A DNA stretch of 64,000 nucleotides from Hominimerdicola alba (GCF_900109655.1 NZ_FOAT01000015.1:1-64000), one strand, 5' to 3'; positions 42,345 through 51,743 are shown, counted from the stretch's first letter. Program-made: numbers and translations. The notes: a model not told the origin generated them from the letters alone.

Positions 42345-43742
42345 TTAAACAGGGTGTACCTTGTTGTCAGCGTCGGAATGAGCGCCGTCAACACCGTACT
42401 TCTTGTCGCGTCTGTCCTTGAAGAACTTGGGAGCTACCTTCGGGAACATAGCGTAGGTCAGGATATCCTCCTCCTGCTCTGTCCACTCAGCGCATTCCTT
42501 CTTCATTGTCTCAAACTCAGGCTTGAGCAGGTCAGCAGGACGGCAGTCGATAGGCTCTTCGCCCTTGAGTATCATCTTGCGGAACTCGGGATCGATAGCC
42601 ACGGGAGTCTTGCCGTATTCGCCCTTTACAAGACCCTTGAACTCCTTGGTAACGGTCTTGTATCTCTCGCCCATGATAACGTTGAACACAGCCTGTGTAC
42701 CAACGATCTGGGAAGTAGGAGTAACCAGAGGGGGGAAGCCGGAATCCTTACGAACCTTAGGAACTTCCTTCAGAACGTCCTCAAGCTGATCTGCCTTGCC
42801 TGCCTGCTTCAGCTGGCTGAGCAGGTTGGAAAGCATTCCGCCGGGAACCTGATACAGAAGTGCGTTCGTATTTGTAGCCAGCATGGAAGGATCCAACAGA
42901 CCATTGTCGATGTACTTCTTTCTCAGACCCATGAAGTAATCTCTTACTTCGTTCAGCTTAACAAGGTCAAGACCTGTGTCATACTCGGTGCCCTGGAATG
43001 TAGCAACGATGGACTCGGTAGGTGCATGAGAAGTACCCAGTGCCAGAGGTGACATAGCGGTATCAACTGCGTCAACACCAGCCTCAACAGCCTTCATGAT
43101 ACACATGGAAGCCAGACCTGAGGTGTAGTGAGTGTGCAGCTGTACAGGTATGGAAACAACAGACTTGATATCTCTAACCAGTGTTTCAGCCTCATAAGGA
43201 GTCAGCAGCGCAGCCATATCCTTGATGCAGATGGAGTCAGCGCCTGCCTCCTGGATGCGCTTAGCATAATCCATATAGTACTGATGAGTGAATACTTCAC
43301 CCAGAGTATAAGAGATAGCTACCTGAGCGTGACCCTTCTCCTTGTTGGCAGCCTTGATAGCTGTCTGGAGGTTTCTGATATCGTTCAGTGCATCGAATAT
43401 TCTGATGATGTCGATACCGTTAGCAATAGACTTCTGAACAAAGTACTCAACCAGGTCGTCAGCATAGTGACGGTAACCCAGCATATTCTGTCCTCTGAAC
43501 AGCATCTGCAGCTTGGTATTGGGCATTTCCTTTCTGAGTGTCCTCAGTCTCTCCCAGGGATCCTCATTAAGAAAACGTATGCAGGAATCAAATGTAGCAC
43601 CGCCCCAGCACTCGGCGGAATAGAAACCTATCTTGTCCATTGCGGAGAGGATCGGCTTCATATCGTCCATAGACATTCTCGTTGCCAGCAGAGACTGATG
43701 AGCGTCACGGAGAACTGTCTCGGTAATTTTAAGCTTAGCCAT
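42345..43742 (-). CDS. Oxaloacetate/pyruvate carboxyltransferase subunit (OadA or 5S type)
   Basis: 465 residues, a TIM-barrel carboxyltransferase that moves CO2 between biotin and oxaloacetate/pyruvate. Marks are LRDAHQSLLATRM (metal Asp), ECWGGATFDSCIRFL, QMLFRGQNMLGYRHY, IRIFDALNDIRN, SICIKDMAALLTP and PVQLHTHYTSGLA (metal His residues). A C-terminal PYC_OADA helical domain follows. There is no biotin domain; that is encoded separately upstream. This matches the free alpha subunit of OadA or the 5S subunit of transcarboxylase. The ATG at 43742 follows GAAAGGAA. Confidence 0.92.
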   Translation of the reverse strand: MAKLKITETVLRDAHQSLLATRMSMDDMKPILSAMDKIGFYSAECWGGATFDSCIRFLNEDPWERLRTLRKEMPNTKLQMLFRGQNMLGYRHYADDLVEYFVQKSIANGIDIIRIFDALNDIRNLQTAIKAANKEKGHAQVAISYTLGEVFTHQYYMDYAKRIQEAGADSICIKDMAALLTPYEAETLVRDIKSVVSIPVQLHTHYTSGLASMCIMKAVEAGVDAVDTAMSPLALGTSHAPTESIVATFQGTEYDTGLDLVKLNEVRDYFMGLRKKYIDNGLLDPSMLATNTNALLYQVPGGMLSNLLSQLKQAGKADQLEDVLKEVPKVRKDSGFPPLVTPTSQIVGTQAVFNVIMGERYKTVTKEFKGLVKGEYGKTPVAIDPEFRKMILKGEEPIDCRPADLLKPEFETMKKECAEWTEQEEDILTYAMFPKVAPKFFKDRRDKKYGVDGAHSDADNKVHPV

Positions 43743-43774
43743 TATATATCGTTCCTTTCAGTGATAAGATGTCA

Positions 43775-44146
43775 TCAGCCGATAACAGCCAGAACTGCGC
43801 CTGTATCAACCTGTGAACCCTTTGTAGCATTGATGCTCAGGACCTTGCCTGCTACAGGAGCATTGATGTCGTTCTCCATCTTCATAGCTTCAAGCACTAC
43901 GATAGCCTGACCTGCTGTAACTGTATCGCCAACAGCTACCTTTATATCAAGTACGTTGCCGGGCATAGGAGCAGTTACCTTTGTACCCTCAACATTAGCT
44001 GCGGGAGCAGCAGCGGGTGCAGGTGCAGCAGCGGGCTTTGCAGCAGGTGCGGGAGCAGCAGCCACAGGAGCAGCAGCGTCAGCGCCTACCTCCTCAACAG
44101 CTACATCATAAGCCTTACCGTTAACAGTGATATTATATCTTTTCAT
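43775..44146 (-). CDS. Biotin carboxyl carrier protein
   Basis: 123 residues. An N-terminal strand (YNITVNGKAYDVAVEEV), a long Ala/Pro swinging linker (about 25-50) and the biotinyl domain with the lysine in VLEAMKMENDINAP, ending QVDTGAVLAVIG. It shuttles carboxyl-biotin between the two transferase subunits encoded on either side. The ATG at 44146 follows AAAGGACGG. Confidence 0.93.
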   Translation of the reverse strand: MKRYNITVNGKAYDVAVEEVGADAAAPVAAAPAPAAKPAAAPAPAAAPAANVEGTKVTAPMPGNVLDIKVAVGDTVTAGQAIVVLEAMKMENDINAPVAGKVLSINATKGSQVDTGAVLAVIG

Positions 44147-44177
44147 AACTATACCGTCCTTTACAATTAATTACTTA

Positions 44178-45548
44178 TTAAAGCTGGATATTGCTGTGCT
44201 TCTTGGGCAGTCTGGATATCCTCTTGCCGCTCATCATAGCCAGAGCGTCAACAACAGCTGTTCTCAGCTGAGAAACATCAACGATGCCGTCTACCAGACC
44301 GTTCACAGCAGCATTTGCTGCGCTTGCCTGAGTCTTTGCAAACTCATCAGCCAGTGCCTGTCTTGCAGAAGCAAGATCGGATGCGCCTGCAAGCTTGTCA
44401 TGCTCCATGAACTCAACAGCGGTAACGGGGTCAAGTGCGGAGATAACAGCTGTGGGCAGAGCATATGCAACATCAGCATTTGCGCCCTTGCCTGCAAGTG
44501 CTATATAAGCTGCGCCGTAAGCCTTGCCTGTAACTACGGATACCTTAGCGGTGGTAGCCTCAGCGTAAGCGTGAGCCAGCTTGCTCATGCTCTTTACAGC
44601 GCCTGCAGCCTCGGTCTCATCGTTTCCTGCGAAGCCCTCGGTATCAACGAAGGTAACTACAGGAACAGCGAAAGCATCACAGGTACGAACGAATCTTGCG
44701 AGCTTAGCGCAGTCGTCCTCTGTCAGCTTGTCCTTAGTCTTGTTAGTTGCAGCAACACCAACAGTCTCGCCGTTTACAGTTGCCAGAGCTGTATAAGCAG
44801 CACCGCCGAAGCCCTCGCTGAGTTCGATAACGCTGTCAGCATCGAAAACAGCCTTTGTCAGGCTCTCGATATCGCTGCCTGCAGCAGCAGCGGGCTCTTC
44901 ATACTCATATACGGGTACAGGAGAAAGGTTGTTTGCAGGAAGCTTCAGCAGGATAGCTCTCGCCTTCTCAACAGCAGCCTTATCATCATCGCAAACAGCA
45001 CATACCGTGCCGTTTGCAGCAGCATTTTCAGCAGAACCGTTGCTCTTAGCATTGGGAGCGGCATACAAGCTTGCGTCCTTAGCCATTACAACGAAATCAG
45101 CAGCCTCAGCCAGCAGTGCGGCAGTGCCGGAGCATACGCCTGCTACAACAGCTATCTGGGGTACAACACCGGAAAGATTAGCAGTCCACAGCATCAGCTC
45201 GCCGTAAGCTCTCAGTGCAGCAGCGCTGTCATTGACATCAGCGCCGTAAGAATCGTAAATACCTACAACAGGAGTACCTGTCTTGGCAGCCAGATCATAG
45301 ATCTTAGCTATCTTTCTTGCGCCTGCCTCGGTCATAGCGCCGCTCTTAACGGAAACATCCTGAGAGAACGCATAGACAGGTTCGCCGTCAGCATAGCCGT
45401 AGGCAGTTATAACGCCCGCAGCCTCGCCCGCGAAAGCGTCAAGCTCGGTAAATTTTCCTTCATCAAACAGATATGTCAGCCTTGTTCTCGCAGCGCTGTC
45501 AGCGATAAGCGCCTGAAGCTCTGCCAGAGACTTTTTTGTTTCAGACAT
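44178..45548 (-). CDS. Acyl-CoA carboxyltransferase subunit (MmdA/12S-like)
   Basis: 456 residues of the carboxyl-transferase crotonase-like fold: N-terminal half ARKIAKIYDLAAKTGTPVVGI, VVPQIAVVAGVCSGTAALL, and C-terminal half LARFVRTCDAFAVPVVTFVDTEGF, KVSVVTGKAYGAAYIAL, GRISRLPKKH. It is shorter and more Ala-rich than the usual ~510-residue methylmalonyl-CoA decarboxylase alpha or 12S subunit, and the usual GGSRxxEGxxxLxGYG segment is hardly visible. The start at 45548 follows GGAGGAAAC; a longer in-frame extension lacks a ribosome site. It is the first gene of the three-gene operon. Confidence 0.85.
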   Translation of the reverse strand: MSETKKSLAELQALIADSAARTRLTYLFDEGKFTELDAFAGEAAGVITAYGYADGEPVYAFSQDVSVKSGAMTEAGARKIAKIYDLAAKTGTPVVGIYDSYGADVNDSAAALRAYGELMLWTANLSGVVPQIAVVAGVCSGTAALLAEAADFVVMAKDASLYAAPNAKSNGSAENAAANGTVCAVCDDDKAAVEKARAILLKLPANNLSPVPVYEYEEPAAAAGSDIESLTKAVFDADSVIELSEGFGGAAYTALATVNGETVGVAATNKTKDKLTEDDCAKLARFVRTCDAFAVPVVTFVDTEGFAGNDETEAAGAVKSMSKLAHAYAEATTAKVSVVTGKAYGAAYIALAGKGANADVAYALPTAVISALDPVTAVEFMEHDKLAGASDLASARQALADEFAKTQASAANAAVNGLVDGIVDVSQLRTAVVDALAMMSGKRISRLPKKHSNIQL

Positions 45549-45626
45549 ACAGTTTCCTCCAATCGATTTAATTTGCGGGATAAAAAACTTACATAATATA
45601 GTTTTTATCATAATTACACGGATACC

Positions 45627-45655
45627 ATTATAACATTTATCTTCCAACTTTTCAA
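45627..45655 (-). promoter_or_regulatory. Promoter of the carboxyltransferase operon
   Basis: Minus strand TTGAAA (45655-45650), 17-base spacer, TATAAT (45632-45627), about 80 bases before the start codon. Confidence 0.8.
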
Positions 45656-45769
45656 GCCCGAATCTGCGAAAAAACCTCTTTTTACTTTTTGTTAACATTT
45701 CGATAAATATTGATACAAATTCAAAGCTGATTTTTAACTTTTCATACCTCATAATGACATTAATTTTTA

Positions 45770-45798
45770 TTGACAACCGCTGAAATAAATGCTATACT
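45770..45798 (+). promoter_or_regulatory. Promoter of the DUF445 gene
   Basis: TTGACA (45770-45775), 17-base spacer, TATACT (45793-45798), divergent from the carboxyltransferase promoter. Confidence 0.82.
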
Positions 45799-45868
45799 AT
45801 TCCTCAATAAAGAAATACTTCAAAACAAAAGAACAGCAAAACAGACAACAAACGAGGAGTGCATACAA

Positions 45869-46759
45869 ATGGAGATACTGAAAATGCTGGCTGCGCCGCT
45901 GATAGGTGCGGTCATTGGTTATTTTACGAACTTTATCGCGGTGAAGATGCTTTTCTTCCCTCATCACGAGGTATATCTGCTGGGACACCGCGTTCCCTTC
46001 ACCCCGGGTGCCATACCCAAGGGCAAACCTCGTCTTGCAAAAGCTGTGGGCAGGGTCGTTGGCAATGAGCTTGTCACAAAAGACGACATCAAAGCAAAGC
46101 TTCTGGGGGGCGAGATCGAAGAACGCATAACAGGGGCTATAACGCAGGAGCTTTCAAACAATATCCGTGATGAGATATGCAAGCTGACAAAATGCTCCGA
46201 TGAGACCTACGCAGAGGGCAGTTCAAAGCTCAGCGAGATGCTGAGCCGCCAGATAGTCGATGAACTTTCGGCTTCTCAGCTGCCCGAGATAGTTGTTAAT
46301 AAATGCAACGATTCCATCGAAGAAAAGCTGAGTAATACCATGTTCGCAAAGCTTATCCCCGAGGAGAAGATACAATCTTTCACCGCCCCACTGGTCGGCA
46401 AGATACGTTCTATGATCGACCGCGACGGAATGGACTGTGTGAAGCCTGTCATTGAGAACAAGATCTCGGATATCAGCGAGAAAAGCGGACTTGAACTGCT
46501 TGAACTGATAAATGTAGATGAGGCCCGCCTTACAGAAATGGCAGGAAAAGTCTACCGCAGTGCCGTTAACAACTACATCGACAAGCTTTTTGAAAAGCTG
46601 GATTTTGCAGTAATGGTGGAAGACAAGATCAACGATATGTCCGTTGAAAAAATGGAAGACCTTGTGCAGACTGTAATGAAAAAGGAACTGAGCACCATAG
46701 TAAACCTCGGTGCGCTGATAGGTTTCGTCCTCGGACTTTTCAACCTTATCCTGAAATGA
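45869..46759 (+). CDS. DUF445-family membrane-anchored protein
   Basis: 296 residues. A first membrane helix with the family motif PLIGAVIGYFTNFIAVKML, then FFPHHEVYLLGHRVPFTPG and IPKGKPRLAKAVG, a long helical cytoplasmic part, and a closing membrane helix (LGALIGFVLGLFNLIL). This is the DUF445/YheB layout; the function is unknown. The ATG at 45869 follows CGAGGAG; the in-frame extension overlaps the promoter and is rejected. Confidence 0.9.
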   Translation: MEILKMLAAPLIGAVIGYFTNFIAVKMLFFPHHEVYLLGHRVPFTPGAIPKGKPRLAKAVGRVVGNELVTKDDIKAKLLGGEIEERITGAITQELSNNIRDEICKLTKCSDETYAEGSSKLSEMLSRQIVDELSASQLPEIVVNKCNDSIEEKLSNTMFAKLIPEEKIQSFTAPLVGKIRSMIDRDGMDCVKPVIENKISDISEKSGLELLELINVDEARLTEMAGKVYRSAVNNYIDKLFEKLDFAVMVEDKINDMSVEKMEDLVQTVMKKELSTIVNLGALIGFVLGLFNLILK

Positions 46760-46781
46760 CAAATAAATTCAGACAAGATAA

Positions 46782-46811
46782 ATGGGATGACCGCTGTAAT
46801 GGTCATCCCAT
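46782..46811 (+). terminator. Terminator after the DUF445 gene
   Basis: ATGGGATGACC and GGTCATCCCAT form an 11-base perfect stem, loop GCTGTAAT, followed by ATTTTTTA. Confidence 0.9.
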
Positions 46812-46838
46812 ATTTTTTATCCGATAGTTCCACGCCTA

Positions 46839-46867
46839 TTGACAGACCAAATATCTCATGTTAGAAT
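46839..46867 (+). promoter_or_regulatory. Promoter of the C39-like protease gene
   Basis: TTGACA (46839-46844), 17-base spacer, TAGAAT (46862-46867). Confidence 0.7.
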
Positions 46868-46907
46868 AGAATGATAATTTCTAATACTACCGAAACGAGG
46901 CATACCG

Positions 46908-47261
46908 ATGAATATCACATATATCCACGAACCCACCGACCTTCAGTGCGGGCAGGCTGTGCTTGCTATGGTACTGGGACTTTCCGTCGAACAAGTGGTA
47001 AGCGACCTGAACAACGACCGCGAGACCACTCTAAAAGAAATGAAATCATATCTGCGAAGCCACGGCGCGTGGATATCCGATGAGCGCGTACCAGTCACAG
47101 ACAAAGAACAGCTCCCGACCCTGTGTATGCTCAGCCTTGAAACTCCAAGATGCTGGCACTGGTCGCTTTACTGTGAGGGGACTTTCTACGACCCCGAACA
47201 CGGAGTGATGTCGGATTTTCCCGCCTCAAACCGCCGCTACTACTGGCAGATAAAGCTCTGA
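46908..47261 (+). CDS. Small C39/papain-like cysteine protease
   Basis: 117 residues forming a minimal C39-like fold: Cys in LQCGQAVLAMVLG, His in CWHWSLYCEGTFYDPEHG, with the Asp of YDPEHG as third residue. Stand-alone C39-like domains may cut peptides or bind. No signal peptide, so it is probably cytoplasmic. The ATG at 46908 follows an A-rich leader with CGAGGC, a weak site. It is convergent with the ABC exporter genes. Confidence 0.68.
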   Translation: MNITYIHEPTDLQCGQAVLAMVLGLSVEQVVSDLNNDRETTLKEMKSYLRSHGAWISDERVPVTDKEQLPTLCMLSLETPRCWHWSLYCEGTFYDPEHGVMSDFPASNRRYYWQIKL

Positions 47262-47278
47262 TGAAATACTAAAACAAA

Positions 47279-47316
47279 CGGAGAACAGCCGTACAAAAAA
47301 GTACAGCCGTTCTCCG
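47279..47316. terminator. Shared terminator, protease and ABC exporter
   Basis: CGGAGAAC and GTTCTCCG, plus GTAC/GTAC around AAAAAA, make a strong hairpin with A-tract before and T-tract after. It serves convergent genes. Confidence 0.85.
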
Positions 47317-47339
47317 ATTTTTGTTTTATTGTGATCATA

Positions 47340-49175
47340 TCAGGTCTTGTTGCCCGCGAACTGTGTACGATAAAGCTCGTAGTAACAGCCTTTCTGGGCG
47401 ATAAGTTCCTCGTGTCTTCCCTTTTCGGCGACCTTTCCGCCGTCGATGACGACTATCATATCAGCATCGCGTATGGTTGAAAGACGATGTGCGATTATCA
47501 GCGATGTGCGGTTCTTCATCAGTGCCACCATAGCGGACTGTATGTGCATCTCCGTTCTGGTATCAACGCTGGATGTGGCTTCATCGAGAATAAGTATCTT
47601 GGGGTCTGCAAGAACTGCCCTTGCTATGGCAAGAAGCTGTCTTTGTCCCTGAGATAGATTCGAGCCGCCCTCAGCAAGCTGAGTTTTGTATCCCTCTGGC
47701 AGATGCCTTATAAACGCATCTGCATTTGCATGAGCCGCTGCACGGCGCACAGCTTCATCAGGAGCATCTTCCTTGCCGTAACGGATATTCTCCTCGATAC
47801 TGCCCTTGAAAAGCACAGTATCCTGCAAAACTATACCGACCGACTTTCTCAGCTCGTCCATGCGCATATCCCTGATATCTACGCCGTCAACGGTTATGCG
47901 GCCGCTGTCGGCTTCATAGAATCTGGTCAGCAGATTTACAACAGTGGTCTTGCCCGAACCTGTCGCGCCAACTATTGCTATCTTCATACCCTGTGCAATA
48001 TCGAGATCAAGCCCTTTTAGCACAGGCTTCTCGGGATCATAGCTGAAATGTATGTCCTCGAACTTTATCTCGCCGCGAATGTCCTCAGCTGTCATGGCGT
48101 TTGTGCCCTCGTCCGTTTCGGGAGGAGTTTCCATTACCTCAAAAATACGCTCGGCACCTGCGATGGCAGTCTGGATATTCGCATACTGGTTCGCAATCTC
48201 ATTTATTGGTCTTGAAAACTGCTTTGAGTAGAGTATGAACGCCTGTATCGTGCCCACGGTTATCCAGCCTTTATAGCTGAACCATCCGCCAAATGCTGCT
48301 ATCATAACAAAGCCGAAGTTTCCTATGCAGTTCATCAGCGGACCCATAACGCCCGCACATATCTGCGCACGGATACCCGTCCTGCGCAGTTCATCGCTCA
48401 TAACGTTAAAATCCTCAACAGCCGCCTGTTCCTTTGAGTAAGAAACAACAGTGCGGTGTCCCGTGACCATCTCTTCAACATGACCGTTCAGCTTGCCCAG
48501 TATTATCTGCTGTTTCAGGAAATATCTGCGCATATACTTGGTCATCTTTGCCGATACGAAAACAGTCAGCACTACGGTAGAAAGTGATATCAGCGTAAGC
48601 AGCGGCGAGTAGGTCAGCATTATTATTATAGAACCCACGACCGTCAGTACACCCGATATCAGTGAGCCTATGGACTGCGAAACCGTGTTTGAGATATTCT
48701 CAACATCGTTGGTCATACGGCTCATTATGTCACCGTGGCGGTGAGTATCAAAGTACTTTATCGGAAGTTTGACAAGGTCGCCGAAGAGGTCGCGCCTCAT
48801 GGTCGATACCGTCTTCTGTGAAAGCCTTGCGGAGAATATCCCCTGCATATACGAGAATACCGAGTTCAGCAGATAAACTGTGCCAAGGGCTATAAGTATC
48901 TTAATGAGCTTTTCGGTATCAACATTCAGCTTCTTATCATCAAGGGTTATGCAGTCTATGGCTATCTGCTGGATGTACGGTGCAGCCAGACCAAGCAGAG
49001 TTATCATCAGCATAACAGCCATAAGCCCGAAGAACAGGTATTTGCTCCTGCCGATGTATCTCAGCAGCTTGCCCAGAGTTTCACGTGCGTTTTTGGGCTT
49101 TTCTGCGTTTATCAGAGCAGACTGTCTTCCGCCGAGCTGCTGCTTGCCGTTCGGATTTGGTGGCATAGGGGGCAT
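47340..49175 (-). CDS. ABC exporter half-transporter, second subunit
   Basis: 611 residues. A Pro-rich start, six membrane helices (about 40-330) and an ATPase domain with Walker A (IVGATGSGKTTVVN), signature LSQGQRQLLAIARA and Walker B (ILILDEATSSVDTRTE). The pair with the gene at 49175 forms a heterodimeric type IV exporter such as the LmrCD/BmrCD multidrug group. Here the Glu after Walker B is present. Its ATG overlaps the stop of the first subunit (TAATG). Confidence 0.93.
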   Translation of the reverse strand: MPPMPPNPNGKQQLGGRQSALINAEKPKNARETLGKLLRYIGRSKYLFFGLMAVMLMITLLGLAAPYIQQIAIDCITLDDKKLNVDTEKLIKILIALGTVYLLNSVFSYMQGIFSARLSQKTVSTMRRDLFGDLVKLPIKYFDTHRHGDIMSRMTNDVENISNTVSQSIGSLISGVLTVVGSIIIMLTYSPLLTLISLSTVVLTVFVSAKMTKYMRRYFLKQQIILGKLNGHVEEMVTGHRTVVSYSKEQAAVEDFNVMSDELRRTGIRAQICAGVMGPLMNCIGNFGFVMIAAFGGWFSYKGWITVGTIQAFILYSKQFSRPINEIANQYANIQTAIAGAERIFEVMETPPETDEGTNAMTAEDIRGEIKFEDIHFSYDPEKPVLKGLDLDIAQGMKIAIVGATGSGKTTVVNLLTRFYEADSGRITVDGVDIRDMRMDELRKSVGIVLQDTVLFKGSIEENIRYGKEDAPDEAVRRAAAHANADAFIRHLPEGYKTQLAEGGSNLSQGQRQLLAIARAVLADPKILILDEATSSVDTRTEMHIQSAMVALMKNRTSLIIAHRLSTIRDADMIVVIDGGKVAEKGRHEELIAQKGCYYELYRTQFAGNKT

Positions 49176-50902
49176 TATGCTTCACCTCCCTGAGTTTTTA
49201 TCTGCGAGTTGTAAATATCTCTGTAGACCTCGCAGTTTTTCAGCAGTGCGTCATGGCTGTCACAGCCCACTATCCTGCCGCGGTCAAGAACCACTATCCT
49301 GTCACAGCTTTTTACACTGGCGATACGCTGTGCGATGGTTATGACCGTTGTGCCTTTGAGCCTTTCTCTCAGCTGAGCTCTCAGCCTTGCTTCCGTGCCC
49401 AGGTCAAGGGCAGATGTCGAATCGTCAAATATAAGTATCTCGGGCTTTTTCAGTACCGCTCTCGCTATGGACATACGCTGTTTCTGTCCGCCCGAAAGTG
49501 ATGCGCCTTTTTCCGCTATCATGCTGTCGTAGCCATCGGGCATACGGCTTATGAATTCGTCAGCCTGAGCTATCTTCGCCGCGCCGATGACTTCCTCATC
49601 GGTGGCATCGTCTTTGCCCCAGCGGATATTTTCAGCTACCGTAGCAGAGAAAAGCTCGCTCTTCTGCAAAACTATGCCCACCCTTTGTCTGAGATCTTCC
49701 AGTCCAAATTCACGGACATTTACACCATCCACCAGAACTTCGCCTTGGTCAGCATCGTAAAAGCGGGGTATCAGGTTCACCAGCGATGATTTGCCCGAAC
49801 CTGTGGCACCGAGGATCGCTATGTTCTCCCCAGCTGCGATATCAAGGTCAATGTCCGTAAGCACAGGCTCACCGCTGGATTCGGGATATGCAAAGGTAAC
49901 GTCCCTGAATGTAACTGTACCTTTTTTAGTACCGATATCTCCGCCGTTGCCGTCCTTTATAACAGGCTCGGTATCAAGCACCTCGTTGATACGCTTTGCA
50001 GACGCGCTCGCCCTTGCCATGGTCTGGAACATCATGGAGATCATCATAATACCGTGGAGCACCTGAGTGAGATAGGTTATAGCCGCCATTACTTCGCCGA
50101 CTTTCATCTCCTTAGCCTGGACCTGCCAGCCGCCGATGTATATGACCGCTATCACCGAGAGGTTCATTATCACCATAAGTATCGGCGAAAGCAGTGCCAT
50201 AAGCTCCTGTACTTTCAGGTTAGCTACGGTAAGACCCATATTTGCGCCCTCAAAACGCTCCTGCTCGTGCTTTTCACGTACATACGCCTTTACCACTCTG
50301 GCACCTGTGACATTCTCCTGCATAACGGAGTTCACGCTGTCCAGCCGACTTGCAACTACGGCATAAAGCGGATTTGCCTTGCGCATTATCAGTATAACGA
50401 TAAGAGCTTCAACAGGCAGCGCCACTGCGATTATCGTGCCGAAGCTCCTTGCAAGGGTCAGCATCATTATTATGCCGCCGATGAACATTATTATGTTTCG
50501 CACGAATCCTCGTATGAGAAAATCCACCATCTGCTGTATCGCAGTAACATCGGCGGTTATCCTTGTTACCAGCGAACCTGTGGTGAATTTATCCGTCTGC
50601 TGGAATGACAGCCCCATCACACGTTTGAAGAGGTCATTCCTCACATCTCTCGAAAATCCCTGTGAGGCGCACCCCGCAAAAAACGCAGATGCCGAGCCGC
50701 AGAGAGCTCCGAAAATAACGGTACACAGCATTAATATGCCCGTTCTTATTATCAACCCGTAATCACTGCCCAGAACACCATCGTCCACTATTTTGGACAT
50801 AAGCTTTGGCTGGAGCAGGTCCATGGATACTTCTCCCACCATGCTGATGGGTGCCAGCAGTACAAAAGGCAGATATGGTCTTATGTATTTTGCAAGCTTC
50901 AC
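49175..50902 (-). CDS. ABC exporter half-transporter, first subunit
   Basis: 575 residues. Six membrane helices (about 15-310) and an ATPase domain with ILGATGSGKSSLVNLIP, signature [14 protein letters not shown] and Walker B ILIFDDSTSALDLGTE. Asp replaces the catalytic Glu after Walker B, the mark of the degenerate site in heterodimeric exporters, which matches its partner encoded next. The GTG start at 50902 overlaps the MarR stop (GTGA), with GGAGGAAG upstream. MarR control suggests a drug or metabolite efflux role. Confidence 0.93.
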   Translation of the reverse strand: MKLAKYIRPYLPFVLLAPISMVGEVSMDLLQPKLMSKIVDDGVLGSDYGLIIRTGILMLCTVIFGALCGSASAFFAGCASQGFSRDVRNDLFKRVMGLSFQQTDKFTTGSLVTRITADVTAIQQMVDFLIRGFVRNIIMFIGGIIMMLTLARSFGTIIAVALPVEALIVILIMRKANPLYAVVASRLDSVNSVMQENVTGARVVKAYVREKHEQERFEGANMGLTVANLKVQELMALLSPILMVIMNLSVIAVIYIGGWQVQAKEMKVGEVMAAITYLTQVLHGIMMISMMFQTMARASASAKRINEVLDTEPVIKDGNGGDIGTKKGTVTFRDVTFAYPESSGEPVLTDIDLDIAAGENIAILGATGSGKSSLVNLIPRFYDADQGEVLVDGVNVREFGLEDLRQRVGIVLQKSELFSATVAENIRWGKDDATDEEVIGAAKIAQADEFISRMPDGYDSMIAEKGASLSGGQKQRMSIARAVLKKPEILIFDDSTSALDLGTEARLRAQLRERLKGTTVITIAQRIASVKSCDRIVVLDRGRIVGCDSHDALLKNCEVYRDIYNSQIKTQGGEA

Positions 50903-51378
50903 TTATCTTCCTCCTCCAGCAGATTTTTCAGTATTTTCCGCATTGTCGCCGTCATGGCATCAAGCTCCTCCTGCGGTATGCCTTTCACCATATCAGCGTC
51001 CGCTCCGCGGAATATGCTTCGCACCTGACCGACTTTTTCGCGTCCCTCGTCTGTAAGGTAGACTTTCACCTGACGCATATCCTCGGTATCGGCTTCACGA
51101 CGGACAAGTCCCTCGCTTTCCATCTTGCCCAGCGCCACAGAAACAGTGGGTGCTGTAAGATGAGTGCGCTGAACCAGCTGAAGCTGTGTCGCGCCCTCAT
51201 TCTGGAAAAGCTCCATCAGAAGCTTGTGATGCCCGTGGGATATCCCGCAGCGTTCACATTCGCGCCTTACGCGGTGCATAAACAGCCGCGAGATGTCATT
51301 GATGAACATCGACGGCTTTGCATCGGGTCTTTCAAGCAGCATACGCGGCATTTTTGTGTGATCGTTTTTGTGACCCAT
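50899..51378 (-). CDS. MarR-family repressor of the ABC exporter
   Basis: 159 residues with the MarR winged helix: recognition part LVQRTHLTAPTVSVALGKMESEGLV, wing RREADTEDMRQVKVYLTDEG, and helical dimer ends. The start at 51378 follows TAGGAGGAGAG. It is the first gene of the exporter operon, and a perfect palindrome at 51394-51415 lies just upstream, so it probably represses its own operon and is released by a transported compound. Confidence 0.92.
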   Translation of the reverse strand: MGHKNDHTKMPRMLLERPDAKPSMFINDISRLFMHRVRRECERCGISHGHHKLLMELFQNEGATQLQLVQRTHLTAPTVSVALGKMESEGLVRREADTEDMRQVKVYLTDEGREKVGQVRSIFRGADADMVKGIPQEELDAMTATMRKILKNLLEEEDK

Positions 51379-51393
51379 CAACTCTCCTCCTAT

Positions 51394-51415
51394 ATTAGTT
51401 AGTTTACTAACTAAT
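51394..51415. promoter_or_regulatory. MarR operator palindrome
   Basis: ATTAGTTAG and CTAACTAAT flank TTTA, a perfect 9-base dyad 16 bases upstream of the MarR start codon. Size and place fit a MarR dimer site. Confidence 0.78.
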
Positions 51416-51491
51416 AATATCACTGCGCAAGAAATTTGTCAACCGTATTTCATGATTTTTCCCGTCACGCCGAAAAATTTCTTCAAACCAC

Positions 51492-51520
51492 TTGATTTTT
51501 CTGAAAAAGTATGCTATAAT
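51492..51520 (+). promoter_or_regulatory. tRNA-Ser promoter
   Basis: TTGATT (51492-51497), 17-base spacer, TATAAT (51515-51520), ending 25 bases before the tRNA. Confidence 0.75.
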
Positions 51521-51544
51521 AATTAAGCTGTTTTAATACAGTAC

Positions 51545-51633
51545 GCAGATGTACCCAAGTGGCTGAAGGGTCCGCACTCGAAATGCGGTAGGGCGGTAAT
51601 ACCGTCGCGAGAGTTCAAATCTCTCCATCTGCG
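51545..51633 (+). tRNA. tRNA-Ser (anticodon CGA)
   Basis: 89 bases. Acceptor GCAGATG/CATCTGC, anticodon stem CCGCA/TGCGG with loop CTCGAAA (anticodon CGA), long variable arm (TAGGGCGGTAATACCGTCGC) and T-arm AGAGTTCAAATCTCT. Discriminator G fits serine. CCA is not encoded. Confidence 0.95.
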
Positions 51634-51743
51634 CTCTATAATGCTCTCTTGCAGGATATGTGAGAGAGCTTTTCTTTTTTTATTCTTCATCGATTTAACC
51701 AGAAAAAATTCAGACAAACACAGAAAAATAATCACAAAAAGGA

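Noticed and set aside
44127-45596. Long plus-strand ORF of 489 codons opposite the MmdA-like gene
   Set aside because: It is a shadow of the Ala-rich gene's codon bias; no ribosome site and no plausible protein. The same applies to the long plus-strand frames over lysS, gap, tex and the OadA-like gene.
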